Source: an uncultured beta proteobacterium
GTDB lineage: Bacteria; Pseudomonadota; Gammaproteobacteria; Burkholderiales; Rhodocyclaceae
Direction of reading: 5' to 3'
Assembly: GCA_903848955.1 (NCBI GenBank)
Contig: CAINHS010000095.1
Span: 29,795-93,794 of the forward strand
Length of the DNA stretch: 64,000 nt
Made by a program: the position numbers and the translations under genes. The notes under the pieces are model-generated. The model did no database searches and was not told where the DNA came from. It saw only the letters and a program-made list of their open reading frames with translations. Positions 18,781 to 26,920 of this stretch are shown in pieces. Each line of letters starts with the position of its first letter. Position 1 is the stretch's first letter.

Positions 18781-19404
18781 GTGAAGAAATCGACGATTCG
18801 CGGGCTGGTCATCTTGTCGATGGCGGTTCCCCCGGCGATGTTTGTCCAATCGACAATGGCCGAGACAATGGCCGATCGCAGCGGGAAAGAAGTCGTCGAG
18901 ACAGTTTGTGTCGGCTGCCACGAGACAGGAAAGGACGGCGCGCCCATGATCGGCGACCAGGCGGAATGGGCCAGGCGCGCTTCCGCCGGCTTGAATGTTG
19001 TCACCGGGCACACCATTACCGGCATTCGCAAGATGCCCGCTCACGGCGCACGCGCATCGCTTTCCGATCTCGAAATGAGCCGGGCCGTGGCCTTCATGGT
19101 GAGTGGCGGCAAGGCCGTTGATCCAGCCAAACCTTACAGTTCGCCCAGCCAGAAGACCGGCGAACAGTTGGTCAGGGAACGCTGCATCGAGTGCCACGCC
19201 ACAGGCAAGGAAAAGGCGCCCAGAATCGGCGTCATGAGTGACTGGCAGCCGCGCCTGACGTCGGGGACCGAGAAATTGGTCAACTCTGCGATTCGCGGCC
19301 ACAACGCCATGCAGTCGCGCGCCGGCATGGCCAACCTGAGCGATGCCGACCTGCGTGCGGCCGTCGTCTTCATGGTGGTACAGAAGCAGCCGCTGCAGCC
19401 TTAG
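18781..19404 (+). CDS. Dihaem c-type cytochrome (cytochrome c5-like repeats)
   Basis: A periplasmic electron carrier of 207 residues. After a signal peptide (KKSTIRGLVILSMAVPPAMF, cleavage near STMAET) it has two similar cytochrome-c domains with haem sites CVGCH (43-47) and CIECH (135-139). Each domain ends in an AVxFMV helix and has a Met that could be the sixth ligand (KMPAHG and AMQSRAGM). I prefer GTG at 18781 because AGGAG precedes it by about 8 bases and the signal peptide starts there; an upstream ATG at 18718 adds 21 charged residues. Its redox partner is unknown. Confidence 0.85.
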   Translation: MKKSTIRGLVILSMAVPPAMFVQSTMAETMADRSGKEVVETVCVGCHETGKDGAPMIGDQAEWARRASAGLNVVTGHTITGIRKMPAHGARASLSDLEMSRAVAFMVSGGKAVDPAKPYSSPSQKTGEQLVRERCIECHATGKEKAPRIGVMSDWQPRLTSGTEKLVNSAIRGHNAMQSRAGMANLSDADLRAAVVFMVVQKQPLQP

Positions 19405-19446
19405 GTTCCGCTCGCGGCGGAGCCGCAAGGGCGCATCACGAAAAAC

Positions 19447-19644
19447 CTATTTGTACTTTTTGAATACGGCTTTTGCGTCCTGGCCGGCGCGCGCCAGCGT
19501 GCAGATTGACGGGTCGTCGTCGTGGCCGCTGAAGAAATCATCGGCCTGGGCGCGCATCACCAGCGCTATCGCAGCCTCGTCGCTCAGGTCGTACTCTTCG
19601 GTGAGGAGCGTGGTGACTTCATCAAGGTGCTCTTCATAGGTCAT
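19447..19644 (-). CDS. Small conserved hypothetical protein (65 aa)
   Basis: I do not recognise this acidic protein (MTYEEHLDEVTTLL...). It is mostly helical in character, rich in Asp/Glu in the first two thirds and ends in a basic AVFKKYK. Its single cysteine (SICTLARAG) is not part of a motif. It lies on the same strand as the 91-residue gene upstream (40 bases apart), so the two may be co-transcribed. Coding is supported by clean start and stop and plausible composition, not by known homology. Confidence 0.55.
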   Translation of the reverse strand: MTYEEHLDEVTTLLTEEYDLSDEAAIALVMRAQADDFFSGHDDDPSICTLARAGQDAKAVFKKYK

Positions 19645-19684
19645 GTTGAATCACCCCGCTGCCGATGGCTCTTGCTTTGCTTCA

Positions 19685-19960
19685 TCAGTGTCCGTGTCCG
19701 GCCTTGGGTTTAGCCTGCGGCGTGGCCGTCACGGCAGCTTCCGGATAACGGATGACCTCGATCCGTTCATCGGCTTCGAGCCAGAATTCACCGTGAGGCC
19801 CCTTGGCATTGCCGGTAATCAGCATGATCAGGCCGTCCTCCAGCCGCACCTCGGTGACGGTTTCCCAGGCGAAGCTGGGATGGGCGTTGGTTCCGGTGCC
19901 GTTGTAGATGTGGTCCTTGACCCGCACCTCCGACGCCGCCACGATAATCCTGTTGGTCAT
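19685..19960 (-). CDS. Conserved hypothetical protein (91 aa)
   Basis: An unrecognised protein of 91 residues. The start at 19960 (MTNRIIVAASEVRV) has GGGAG about 8 bases upstream, better than the codon at 19990. The middle (SFAWETVTEVRLEDGLIMLIT) reads like a small beta-rich fold, and the tail is Pro/Ala/Lys-rich and ends GHGH, a possible weak metal site. It lies 72 bases downstream of the helicase gene on the same strand. No function is proposed. Confidence 0.6.
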   Translation of the reverse strand: MTNRIIVAASEVRVKDHIYNGTGTNAHPSFAWETVTEVRLEDGLIMLITGNAKGPHGEFWLEADERIEVIRYPEAAVTATPQAKPKAGHGH

Positions 19961-20032
19961 GAGCGGTTCTCCCTGTTGCAGGTATTTCAACAGAAATTAC
20001 GACGCACCGCCATCACCGCTCAAACGCCGGCG

Positions 20033-23000
20033 TCAGGCAAGCGGCTGAAACAGCACGTCCAGATCGCCGGCGGTGAGCAGATGACTGCCGCCTTCGCCAC
20101 CCGAACCGCCTGTCTTCATCAATTGATCGGCCAGGCCGCGCTTGCGGTTCTGCAGGGCGAGAATTTTTTCTTCCACCGTGCCCTGGGTCATCAACTTGTA
20201 CACAAACACCGGCTTGTCCTGCCCGATGCGATGTGCCCGCGCCGTGGCCTGCTCTTCGACTGCCGGATTCCACCATGGATCGTAGTGGATCACCGTATCG
20301 GCGGCGGTCAGGTTGAGACCTGTGCCGCCGGCCTTGAGGCTGATCAGGAACAGCGGCACGCGGCCTTTCTGAAAATCATTGATGGGCGTTTCGCGGTCGC
20401 GGGTCTGGCCGGTAAGTTTGGCATAGGCGATGCCGCGCTTTTCCAGTTCCAGTTCGATCAGGCCCAGCATCGAGGTGAACTGCGAGAACAGCAGTACCTT
20501 GCGGCCCTCATCGAGCAGTTCATCGAGCATTTCCATCAGGGTCGCCAGTTTGGCAGAATGGGCGTGGCCTTTCTTCACCAGCGCCTCGGCGGAAGGCAGC
20601 TTTACCAGGCGCGGATCACAGCAGACCTGCCGCAGTTTCAGCAGCGCGTCGAAAATCATGATCTGGCTGCGGCCCACGCCCTGCTCTGTCAGCACCAGAC
20701 GCAGTTTGCGGTCGAAAGCCACGCGCAGGGATTCATACAGGTCGCGCTGGCCGCCCTCGATCTCGACCCAACGCACCATCTCGGTACGCGGCGGCAGGTC
20801 TTTCAGCACCTGCTCCTTGGTTCGCCGCAGCAGGAAGGGCCGTACCCGCTCGGCAAGGCGGGCGCGCATTTCCTCGTCGCCCAGCTTTTCGATCGGCGTG
20901 CGGAACACCTGGGTGAAGCGTTTGGCATTGCTCAACAGCCCCGGCATCAGGAAATCGAACTGCGCCCAGAGTTCGCCCAGATGATTCTCCAGCGGCGTAC
21001 CCGTCAGCGAGAGACGATGGCGGGCCTTCAGGCTGCGCGCCACCTGGTGCGACTGCGCCTTGGGATTCTTGATGAACTGCGCCTCGTCCATCACCAGCAG
21101 GTGGTAGTCGTGGGCCAGCAGGGTTTCGCGGTCGCGCACCAGCAGCGGGTAGGTCGTCAGCACCAGATCGGCGTGCGCGATCTGGTCGAAATGCCGGGCG
21201 CGGTCCTTGCCGTGCAGAATCAGCACCTTGAGCCCGGGTGCGAACTGCGCGGCTTCGTCGCGCCAGTTCGCCATCAGGCTGGTGGTGGCCACCACCAGAC
21301 TGGGCCGGTCCGCCCTTCCGGAAGCCTTTTCCAGGTGCAGGTGCGCCAGCGTCTGCACCGTCTTGCCCAGGCCCATGTCGTCGGCCAGGATGCCGGCCAG
21401 GCCGTATTCGCGCAGGAATTGCAGCCAGTCCAGACCGATCTGCTGGTAGGGGCGCAAGGTCGCCGTGAATCCCGGCGCCTGCGGGCAAGGGGTCATGCCG
21501 GAGAAATCGCGCAGACGCCGGCCCAGGTCGCGCAACTCTTCGCCGCCTATCCACTGCGTCGGCAGATTGTCCAGGCCGGCCAGCGCAGCGGCATTGTGGC
21601 GCGACAGGCGCGGCCGGTCTTCGTCGAGAAACTCCAGCAGCGGCAGCAGCCAGGCCTTCAACCGGCCGACGGGCACCGGCAGTATGCGCCGCGCATCGAG
21701 CGCGACGGGAAATGTCTGGCTGTCTTCGAGACCGCGCACCACGCCAAGCAGATCAGGCTGTTCGCGCAACAGGCGCAACAAGGGCGGCACCAGGCTGATG
21801 CGCTCGCCGCCGACACTGACGCCGAGATCCAGGTCGAACCAGTCGCTGCCGACCGATTCTTCCACCGCCACGAACCAGTCGTCCGCCTGAGCGATGCAAT
21901 AGGGGAAGGTCTCGCCAAGCACCACTGATATGCCGCGTCGTTCCAGTTCCGGCAAACCCTCATTCAAGAAAGACAGCCAGCCGACGGCATCATTGCGCAC
22001 CGGCACCAGTCCATCCTCGGTGCCATCAAGACGCTGGTAGTTCAGCAGGCCCCGCGTCCAGCTCTCAAGCCCCATGGTCTGCAGCAATTGCCAGACTTCA
22101 CTTTCCGCTTCGAGGTCGCGCTGCAAGGTCTGCCACTTTCCGCCTGCCCGCTGCCGCATGAATGGTGAAGGCCGCTCCGCCCCGGCCACTGTCAGATGCT
22201 CCGGATAGTCGAAATACAGCACCGCAATCGCCAGATCATCGTGCAGGCGACTCATGTTCATGTGACGGAAACGCCCCTGAGTGAGCAGCAGGCGCGCCAC
22301 AGGCTTGCCCGCCGCCAATGCTTCCGGCGCATCGGGAAGCGGCAGGGCTAGGTGCCGCTCGCGCGCGATCTGGGCCAACTGCTGGCGCACCAGCGGCGCG
22401 TCGGCTTCATTCAGCGGTGGCGCCGTCATGAGTCGCTGCAGCAGATGGGCGGACAGGTCCGATTGCAGTTCGCCGACAACGCGAGCCACCGGGTCGAGAT
22501 AGAACGGCGGCCAGGTCGGGATCATCTGCAATCCCGCCGGCAGGTCGAAAGTCAGTTGCTGCAGACCGGCCGGATTGTGTGCCCACAACAGATTGAGCTG
22601 CCTTGGCGGAGCGGATGCGAGAGGCTGTTCCACCAGTTGATCGAGATACAGCCTTCCCGTGCGTAGTGCCAGACGCAGCAACAGCGATCCGGTCTCGCCG
22701 CCGAGGTCTACGGCTTCATTGTAGAAATAGCCGCCGCCGGCCTGCAGAGCCAGAAACAGGCGCAGAGGCGGAATATCCTCGTCGAGAATGAATTCGCGAT
22801 GACTGCGGGCGCTGCCGAGGTCATAGGGCTGCGGACGGTACACCGCCGGCTTGCCGAAGCCGCCTTTCTTCAAGGGACGACTCTTGCCCAGGCTGAGGCT
22901 GGGGGGACTGTCCGGCCGCAACAGATAAACCACACGTGACGGGGAAGTTCTTGCAACCGGCTTCTGCGTCACCTGCTCGTTCAGGGAGTCCAGCCAATCG

Positions 23001-23392
23001 AGCGTCGCCGCGCTGGGTTCCGGAAATTCGGTCTGATGCCGCGACGGAGCGTTGGCGTCAGCAAGACTTCCGATATCCGTCATTTCGCCCAGGCTGAGCA
23101 GCACCGCCACCACGTGCTTGCAGTTCTGCTGCAGCGGGCACATGCAAACGTTATCGACGCCCAGAATCGCGCCGTCGCGGTCCACCTCCAGCCAGACATC
23201 AACCTCATAGGGATGCTTGCGCGTGCCCTGGACGTCGGCTTCGACATGAATTTCGCCGGGCGCCCGTTCCACACGCTTTACCCGCACGCGACCCTGCGCG
23301 GCGTAAGCATGGCCGCGCTGCAATGTCGCGCCGGTGAACAATCCGGGACACTTGTCCAGAAGGTGGTGGCCGGAGGAGGAATTAACAGTCAT
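20033..23392 (-). CDS. SWIM zinc-finger SNF2/RapA-type helicase
   Basis: A large ATP-dependent DNA translocase of 1,119 residues. An N-terminal SWIM zinc finger (CMCPLQQNCKHV) is followed by a long middle region and a C-terminal SNF2 motor. The motor has Walker A DDMGLGKTVQT, DEAQ box MDEAQFIKN, SLTGTPLEN, and helicase C motifs (LLFSQFTSMLG, KAGGTGLNLT and HRIGQ). Bacterial relatives remodel transcription complexes or act in stress responses; a defence role cannot be excluded, but no partner defence genes are nearby. It starts 136 bases after nikR on the same strand. Confidence 0.93.
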   Translation of the reverse strand: MTVNSSSGHHLLDKCPGLFTGATLQRGHAYAAQGRVRVKRVERAPGEIHVEADVQGTRKHPYEVDVWLEVDRDGAILGVDNVCMCPLQQNCKHVVAVLLSLGEMTDIGSLADANAPSRHQTEFPEPSAATLDWLDSLNEQVTQKPVARTSPSRVVYLLRPDSPPSLSLGKSRPLKKGGFGKPAVYRPQPYDLGSARSHREFILDEDIPPLRLFLALQAGGGYFYNEAVDLGGETGSLLLRLALRTGRLYLDQLVEQPLASAPPRQLNLLWAHNPAGLQQLTFDLPAGLQMIPTWPPFYLDPVARVVGELQSDLSAHLLQRLMTAPPLNEADAPLVRQQLAQIARERHLALPLPDAPEALAAGKPVARLLLTQGRFRHMNMSRLHDDLAIAVLYFDYPEHLTVAGAERPSPFMRQRAGGKWQTLQRDLEAESEVWQLLQTMGLESWTRGLLNYQRLDGTEDGLVPVRNDAVGWLSFLNEGLPELERRGISVVLGETFPYCIAQADDWFVAVEESVGSDWFDLDLGVSVGGERISLVPPLLRLLREQPDLLGVVRGLEDSQTFPVALDARRILPVPVGRLKAWLLPLLEFLDEDRPRLSRHNAAALAGLDNLPTQWIGGEELRDLGRRLRDFSGMTPCPQAPGFTATLRPYQQIGLDWLQFLREYGLAGILADDMGLGKTVQTLAHLHLEKASGRADRPSLVVATTSLMANWRDEAAQFAPGLKVLILHGKDRARHFDQIAHADLVLTTYPLLVRDRETLLAHDYHLLVMDEAQFIKNPKAQSHQVARSLKARHRLSLTGTPLENHLGELWAQFDFLMPGLLSNAKRFTQVFRTPIEKLGDEEMRARLAERVRPFLLRRTKEQVLKDLPPRTEMVRWVEIEGGQRDLYESLRVAFDRKLRLVLTEQGVGRSQIMIFDALLKLRQVCCDPRLVKLPSAEALVKKGHAHSAKLATLMEMLDELLDEGRKVLLFSQFTSMLGLIELELEKRGIAYAKLTGQTRDRETPINDFQKGRVPLFLISLKAGGTGLNLTAADTVIHYDPWWNPAVEEQATARAHRIGQDKPVFVYKLMTQGTVEEKILALQNRKRGLADQLMKTGGSGGEGGSHLLTAGDLDVLFQPLA

Positions 23393-23528
23393 TCAAGAGA
23401 AGGGGCGGACGGTCATGGGGCGGCGACCTTAGCACATAACGGCACACTTCCAGGCAATGCTTTGCGCGCCGGTGCCTTGCATGACTGCATGAGATGCAGG
23501 GCCGGATCCACGCGGCCGCGTGCCGGCG

Positions 23529-24011
23529 TCAGGTCTTGGGCTTCAGATGTACATGGCCGCGAGCCCGCCCTGCAGGGACGTAGCCGTGATGATGCTCGCG
23601 ACCGGAATCGAGCTCGACGTCGATCAGGTTGAGTTGCCCGTGACGCACCCCGCGCTCGGCGATCAGTGCGTCGGAAAATATTCTGACCGCAGCCGTCGGC
23701 CCTCTCAGGATGACGCTTTCAAGACAATTCTCGTGATCGAGATGGGCGTGCAGGCTCGCCACCGTAAGGTCATGCTGGCCATGCTGCAAAGCCGTCAGGC
23801 GTTCAGCCAGGTCGCGCTCGTGATGGTTGTAGACGTAGGACAGATTGGCGACGCAGTGCGTCGCCTCGCCACGCTTCTGGCGTGCCTGCTCAAGATGCGC
23901 ACGCAGCAGATCGCGCACCGCCTCGGAACGGTTTTGATAGCCGCGTTCGGCAATCAGCCGGTCGAACTCCGCTGCCAGATCGGCATCAAGGGAAATCGTT
24001 ATGCGCTCCAC
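23529..24011 (-). CDS. nikR: NikR, nickel-responsive ribbon-helix-helix regulator
   Basis: Represses nickel uptake genes when nickel is plentiful. The 160-residue protein has an N-terminal ribbon-helix-helix (MERITISLDADLAAEFDRLI) and a C-terminal ACT-like domain whose high-affinity nickel ligands align with E. coli NikR: His77, His88, His90 and Cys96. A His-rich C-terminal extension (REHHHGYVP) is additional. The start is GTG at 24011, one base after the stop of the HD gene, so the two are coupled. No nickel transporter is in the window; its link to the hydrogenases is by metal demand. Confidence 0.93.
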   Translation of the reverse strand: MERITISLDADLAAEFDRLIAERGYQNRSEAVRDLLRAHLEQARQKRGEATHCVANLSYVYNHHERDLAERLTALQHGQHDLTVASLHAHLDHENCLESVILRGPTAAVRIFSDALIAERGVRHGQLNLIDVELDSGREHHHGYVPAGRARGHVHLKPKT

Positions 24012-24012
24012 A

Positions 24013-24924
24013 CTAGAGCCTGCCTTTCGTTTCGAGCACCGATTCGACTATGCCGCCGCGCTTCAGGCACTCCAGCCGGCGCTGCCTTTCCATCCTCACC
24101 ACGCGCTCCAGATAATCAAGGTTGCGCTCTATCGATTCCGTATAAAAATTCCGGCCGGCGCCCTGCTGCTGGCTGAAATGCCGCGTCAGATGCGTGGAAA
24201 GGCCGTTCAGATCCCGATCGAGCCGGATCTTGGTGACACGGTAAAAGTCGCTGGTCTTCTCCAGCAGGTCGTGGACGTCGGCAAAGCCCCCCATCTGCGC
24301 CTCCTCGAATTCGAAATACAGCAGCAGCAAGCGCTCCAGGTATTCGCGGTTCGCCATCTGCCCGATCAGGTCGGCGGTGGCGGTGACGTAAGCGGCCCGT
24401 TGCTGCTGCCGGCTGTCGAACTTGATCAAGTCAGGGGCCTTGCGGTGGTCGGTAAGCAGGATCACCCTGATCGTGGTCTCGAGCACATCTGCCGGCAAAT
24501 CGAGAAGGTGGGTTCGGGCGAAGTCCGCTCCCCGCAGAACATGAGTATCGGTGAACTGTGCCCCGCTGCCGCCGGCCTCGTCGTACTTCATCAGGTAGCC
24601 GACGTCATGCATCAGGGCGCCGATCAGCGCGGCGTCGATGTGATCGGCATCAAGCCCCTGTCCGGCCAGATGCAGGCCGTGCAGCATGCGGGCGGCGCAC
24701 ATCACCACCTCGTTGGCATGGCTGCGGTTGTGATAAGGCGTCTGCAACTGCTGATAGCCGGGCAGGTCGCCGTCAAATGCACGAGCCAGCAGTTTGAACG
24801 CACCGGCCAGCCGCTGCAGGTCGTGATCCGGCGCGAAGGCACGGACTATCGTGCCCACCTGCGCCTGCACCTCTTCCGTGTCGCTAATATTGCCCAGCGC
24901 GGCAAAAGGACTGTCGAAAACCAT
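24013..24924 (-). CDS. HD-domain metal-dependent phosphohydrolase
   Basis: A 303-residue protein with an HD catalytic domain: YHNRSHANEV supplies the first histidine, LMHDVGY the HD pair and TDHRKAPDL a later Asp. The fold and length resemble cyclic-nucleotide phosphodiesterase-like HD proteins, but no GYP motif is present, so cyclic-di-GMP is not implied. The C-terminal third is helical and rich in Arg, ending GRL. It is translationally linked to nikR (1-base gap) and lies 40 bases after the HD-GYP gene. The substrate is unknown. Confidence 0.85.
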   Translation of the reverse strand: MVFDSPFAALGNISDTEEVQAQVGTIVRAFAPDHDLQRLAGAFKLLARAFDGDLPGYQQLQTPYHNRSHANEVVMCAARMLHGLHLAGQGLDADHIDAALIGALMHDVGYLMKYDEAGGSGAQFTDTHVLRGADFARTHLLDLPADVLETTIRVILLTDHRKAPDLIKFDSRQQQRAAYVTATADLIGQMANREYLERLLLLYFEFEEAQMGGFADVHDLLEKTSDFYRVTKIRLDRDLNGLSTHLTRHFSQQQGAGRNFYTESIERNLDYLERVVRMERQRRLECLKRGGIVESVLETKGRL

Positions 24925-24964
24925 TGTCAGGAGGGATCCTCAGGCGTCGCCGCGGTCGATGCGC

Positions 24965-26545
24965 TTAATGCCGGGAAGCCGTGCCGCCCGCCCCTGAAGC
25001 ATGGCCTTGGCCCGCGTCAAGCTTGGCCGCCGCCTTTGCCGGCAGACCCAGGCTGCGCCGCAAGGCAGCAATCACATGGCGGTCGAAACGCGTGCCGGCA
25101 CCTGCATCGATTATCTCGAGAGCCTCTTCGCGGCTCATTCTCTTGCGGTAATGACGGTCGGCGGTCAATGCCTCGAAGACGTCGGCCACCGTCAGGATCT
25201 TTGCCATGAACGGGATCTCGCGCTCGGTGAGGCCGTGCGGATAGCCGCTGCCGTCCAGGCATTCGTGATGAGAGGCTGCTATCACCGCCACATTGCGGTA
25301 CTTCCGGGAGAAGTGTATGCGCGTCAGGATGTCCTCGCTCAACTGGGCATGCATCTTCATGTGCGCGTACTCGGCGGCGTCGAGACGCCCCTGCTTCTTC
25401 AGCACACTGTCGTCGATGCCGATCTTGCCGTAATCGTGAAGAACCGCTGCGACTCGCAGCAGGTTGAGTTCCTCTCTGTTGAAGCCGAGTTCGCGACCGA
25501 TGGCGACGGCATGCAGCGAGACATTGTTGGAATGGCCTGCCGTCAGTCCGTCCTTGGCATCGATCGAGGCCGCCATGACATTGAGCATGCTGTCGAACTG
25601 ACGTTCCTGATCGGCAAACATCACGGCGTTCTCGATGGCAATCGCCACGATCCCGGCCACCGCCTCCAGTGTCGCCAGGTCGTCCTCGGAGAACAGGCCA
25701 ATGTGCTTGTTGATGGCCTGCACGACGCCGACCGATTCACCCGCCGCGTTCTTCAGGGGTACGCACAACATGGAGCGGGTCCGGTAGCCCGTGGCCTCGT
25801 CGACACTCCGGTCGAAGCGCGGATCGTCCCAGGCTTCGGCGATGCGCATGCTGCGCCCCGCCACTGCCGTCAGGCCGGCGATGCCGAGTTTCACGCTGAG
25901 CGACATGGCGCCGGCATCGCTGCCGTCGGCATGGATCGCCATCAACCTGCCGCTGCCTTCCTCCAGCACGAACAGCGTGCCGCGATCACAGCCCACCTGG
26001 GTGCGCACGGCAGCGATACCGGCGGCAACCGCCGCGACATCGGCGGCGCCTTCTGCGATCAGGCGCGCCAGGCGTGCCGCATGCGGCTGCATCACGGCCT
26101 CGTCATCCGCAGAGAAGTGCCCGGCGTCGTGGTTGATCAACTCCAGACCACCCAGAACGCGCCCATCGGATCCGAATAACGGGGCAGCCAGCAGGCTTTC
26201 CGTGCGGTAGCCCAACATGGAGTCGAACTCGGCGTTGAAATAGGGCGAGGCGTAGGCATTGGAGACGTTGATGATCTCGCGGCGCAGGATCGCCGTCCCC
26301 ACAATTCCCATGCGGATCGGCACCACCAGGGCGCGCCCCTCGACCCCTTCGGCAAAATCGGCGCGCAACTCCATGGTATCCCAGTCGAACAGGAACAGGG
26401 TGCTGCGATCGGCGCCGAGAAGTGCAGTGATTTCGCTCATCACGACCTTGGCAAGGCGGCCGAGGTTGCGCTCCGAACTTACCCGCCGCTGTATTTCAAG
26501 GCAGCGGCGGAATCGTTCATCGTCGGACACAGGGGCATCGCTCAT
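24965..26545 (-). CDS. GAF-GAF-HD-GYP cyclic-di-GMP phosphodiesterase
   Basis: A cytoplasmic sensor of 526 residues. Two GAF domains (about 20-165 and 170-320, the second with LCVPLKNAAGE) are followed by an HD-GYP domain (about 335-500). The catalytic residues are present: LHDYGKIGI and HHECLDGSGYP. It should hydrolyse cyclic-di-GMP in response to a small ligand or redox signal bound by the GAF domains, neither of which can be named from sequence. It is the first gene of the minus-strand set leading to nikR and diverges from hoxF. Confidence 0.93.
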   Translation of the reverse strand: MSDAPVSDDERFRRCLEIQRRVSSERNLGRLAKVVMSEITALLGADRSTLFLFDWDTMELRADFAEGVEGRALVVPIRMGIVGTAILRREIINVSNAYASPYFNAEFDSMLGYRTESLLAAPLFGSDGRVLGGLELINHDAGHFSADDEAVMQPHAARLARLIAEGAADVAAVAAGIAAVRTQVGCDRGTLFVLEEGSGRLMAIHADGSDAGAMSLSVKLGIAGLTAVAGRSMRIAEAWDDPRFDRSVDEATGYRTRSMLCVPLKNAAGESVGVVQAINKHIGLFSEDDLATLEAVAGIVAIAIENAVMFADQERQFDSMLNVMAASIDAKDGLTAGHSNNVSLHAVAIGRELGFNREELNLLRVAAVLHDYGKIGIDDSVLKKQGRLDAAEYAHMKMHAQLSEDILTRIHFSRKYRNVAVIAASHHECLDGSGYPHGLTEREIPFMAKILTVADVFEALTADRHYRKRMSREEALEIIDAGAGTRFDRHVIAALRRSLGLPAKAAAKLDAGQGHASGAGGTASRH

Positions 26546-26920
26546 GATTCGGGAGGTTCCACATTCCTTCGTTGATGCCTACGCCCGGCGTCTATCCCGC
26601 CGGCCGCACTGGAAATCATTGCACGCATTCTTTTGCAGCGTCACACATGAGGCTAAATCGTAGCAGAGCGGCATGAGAATAGCAGTCGAAATGAAAAAAA
26701 TCAGCAGCATTTTCGGTGCAAATGTTTCATTGCCGGCCCCTGGCCCCGTTCGCGCAAGGGCATGGTTGCAGCGCCGGCCGGCGCCACGCCGTGGCGGCAA
26801 AAAACGCGGCGGCGGCAACCAAAAGGTTGACCCAGATTAAATTGCCATAACACTATAAGCATATGCTGCATCGCACTAGCCGTGCGCGCATCGGTATCAT
26901 CGTCCCCCGAGGTTCCTGCC
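26546..26920. other. 375-base divergent region upstream of hoxF
   Basis: This is a non-coding region between the HD-GYP gene and hoxF, and it should carry promoters for both. I see a 10-base palindrome AGCATATGCT at 26858-26867, a TTGACC hexamer at 26827-26832 without a well-spaced -10, and a GC-rich stretch near 26770-26820. A weak sigma-54-like GG/GC pair at 26741-26755 lacks the TT of the -12 box. I cannot name the hoxF promoter with confidence. Confidence 0.6.

Noticed and set aside
20033..23392. SNF2 helicase as part of a defence island
   Set aside because: No nuclease, methylase or other defence partner is adjacent; neighbours are housekeeping or unknown.
26611..26622. TGG...TTGC-like sequence before hoxF
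   Set aside because: Spacing between GG and GC is 8 instead of 10.
26741..26755. Sigma-54-like TGGCCCC-N4-GCGC before hoxF
   Set aside because: GG-N10-GC spacing is right, but the -12 box lacks TT and the region is GC-rich, so chance is likely.
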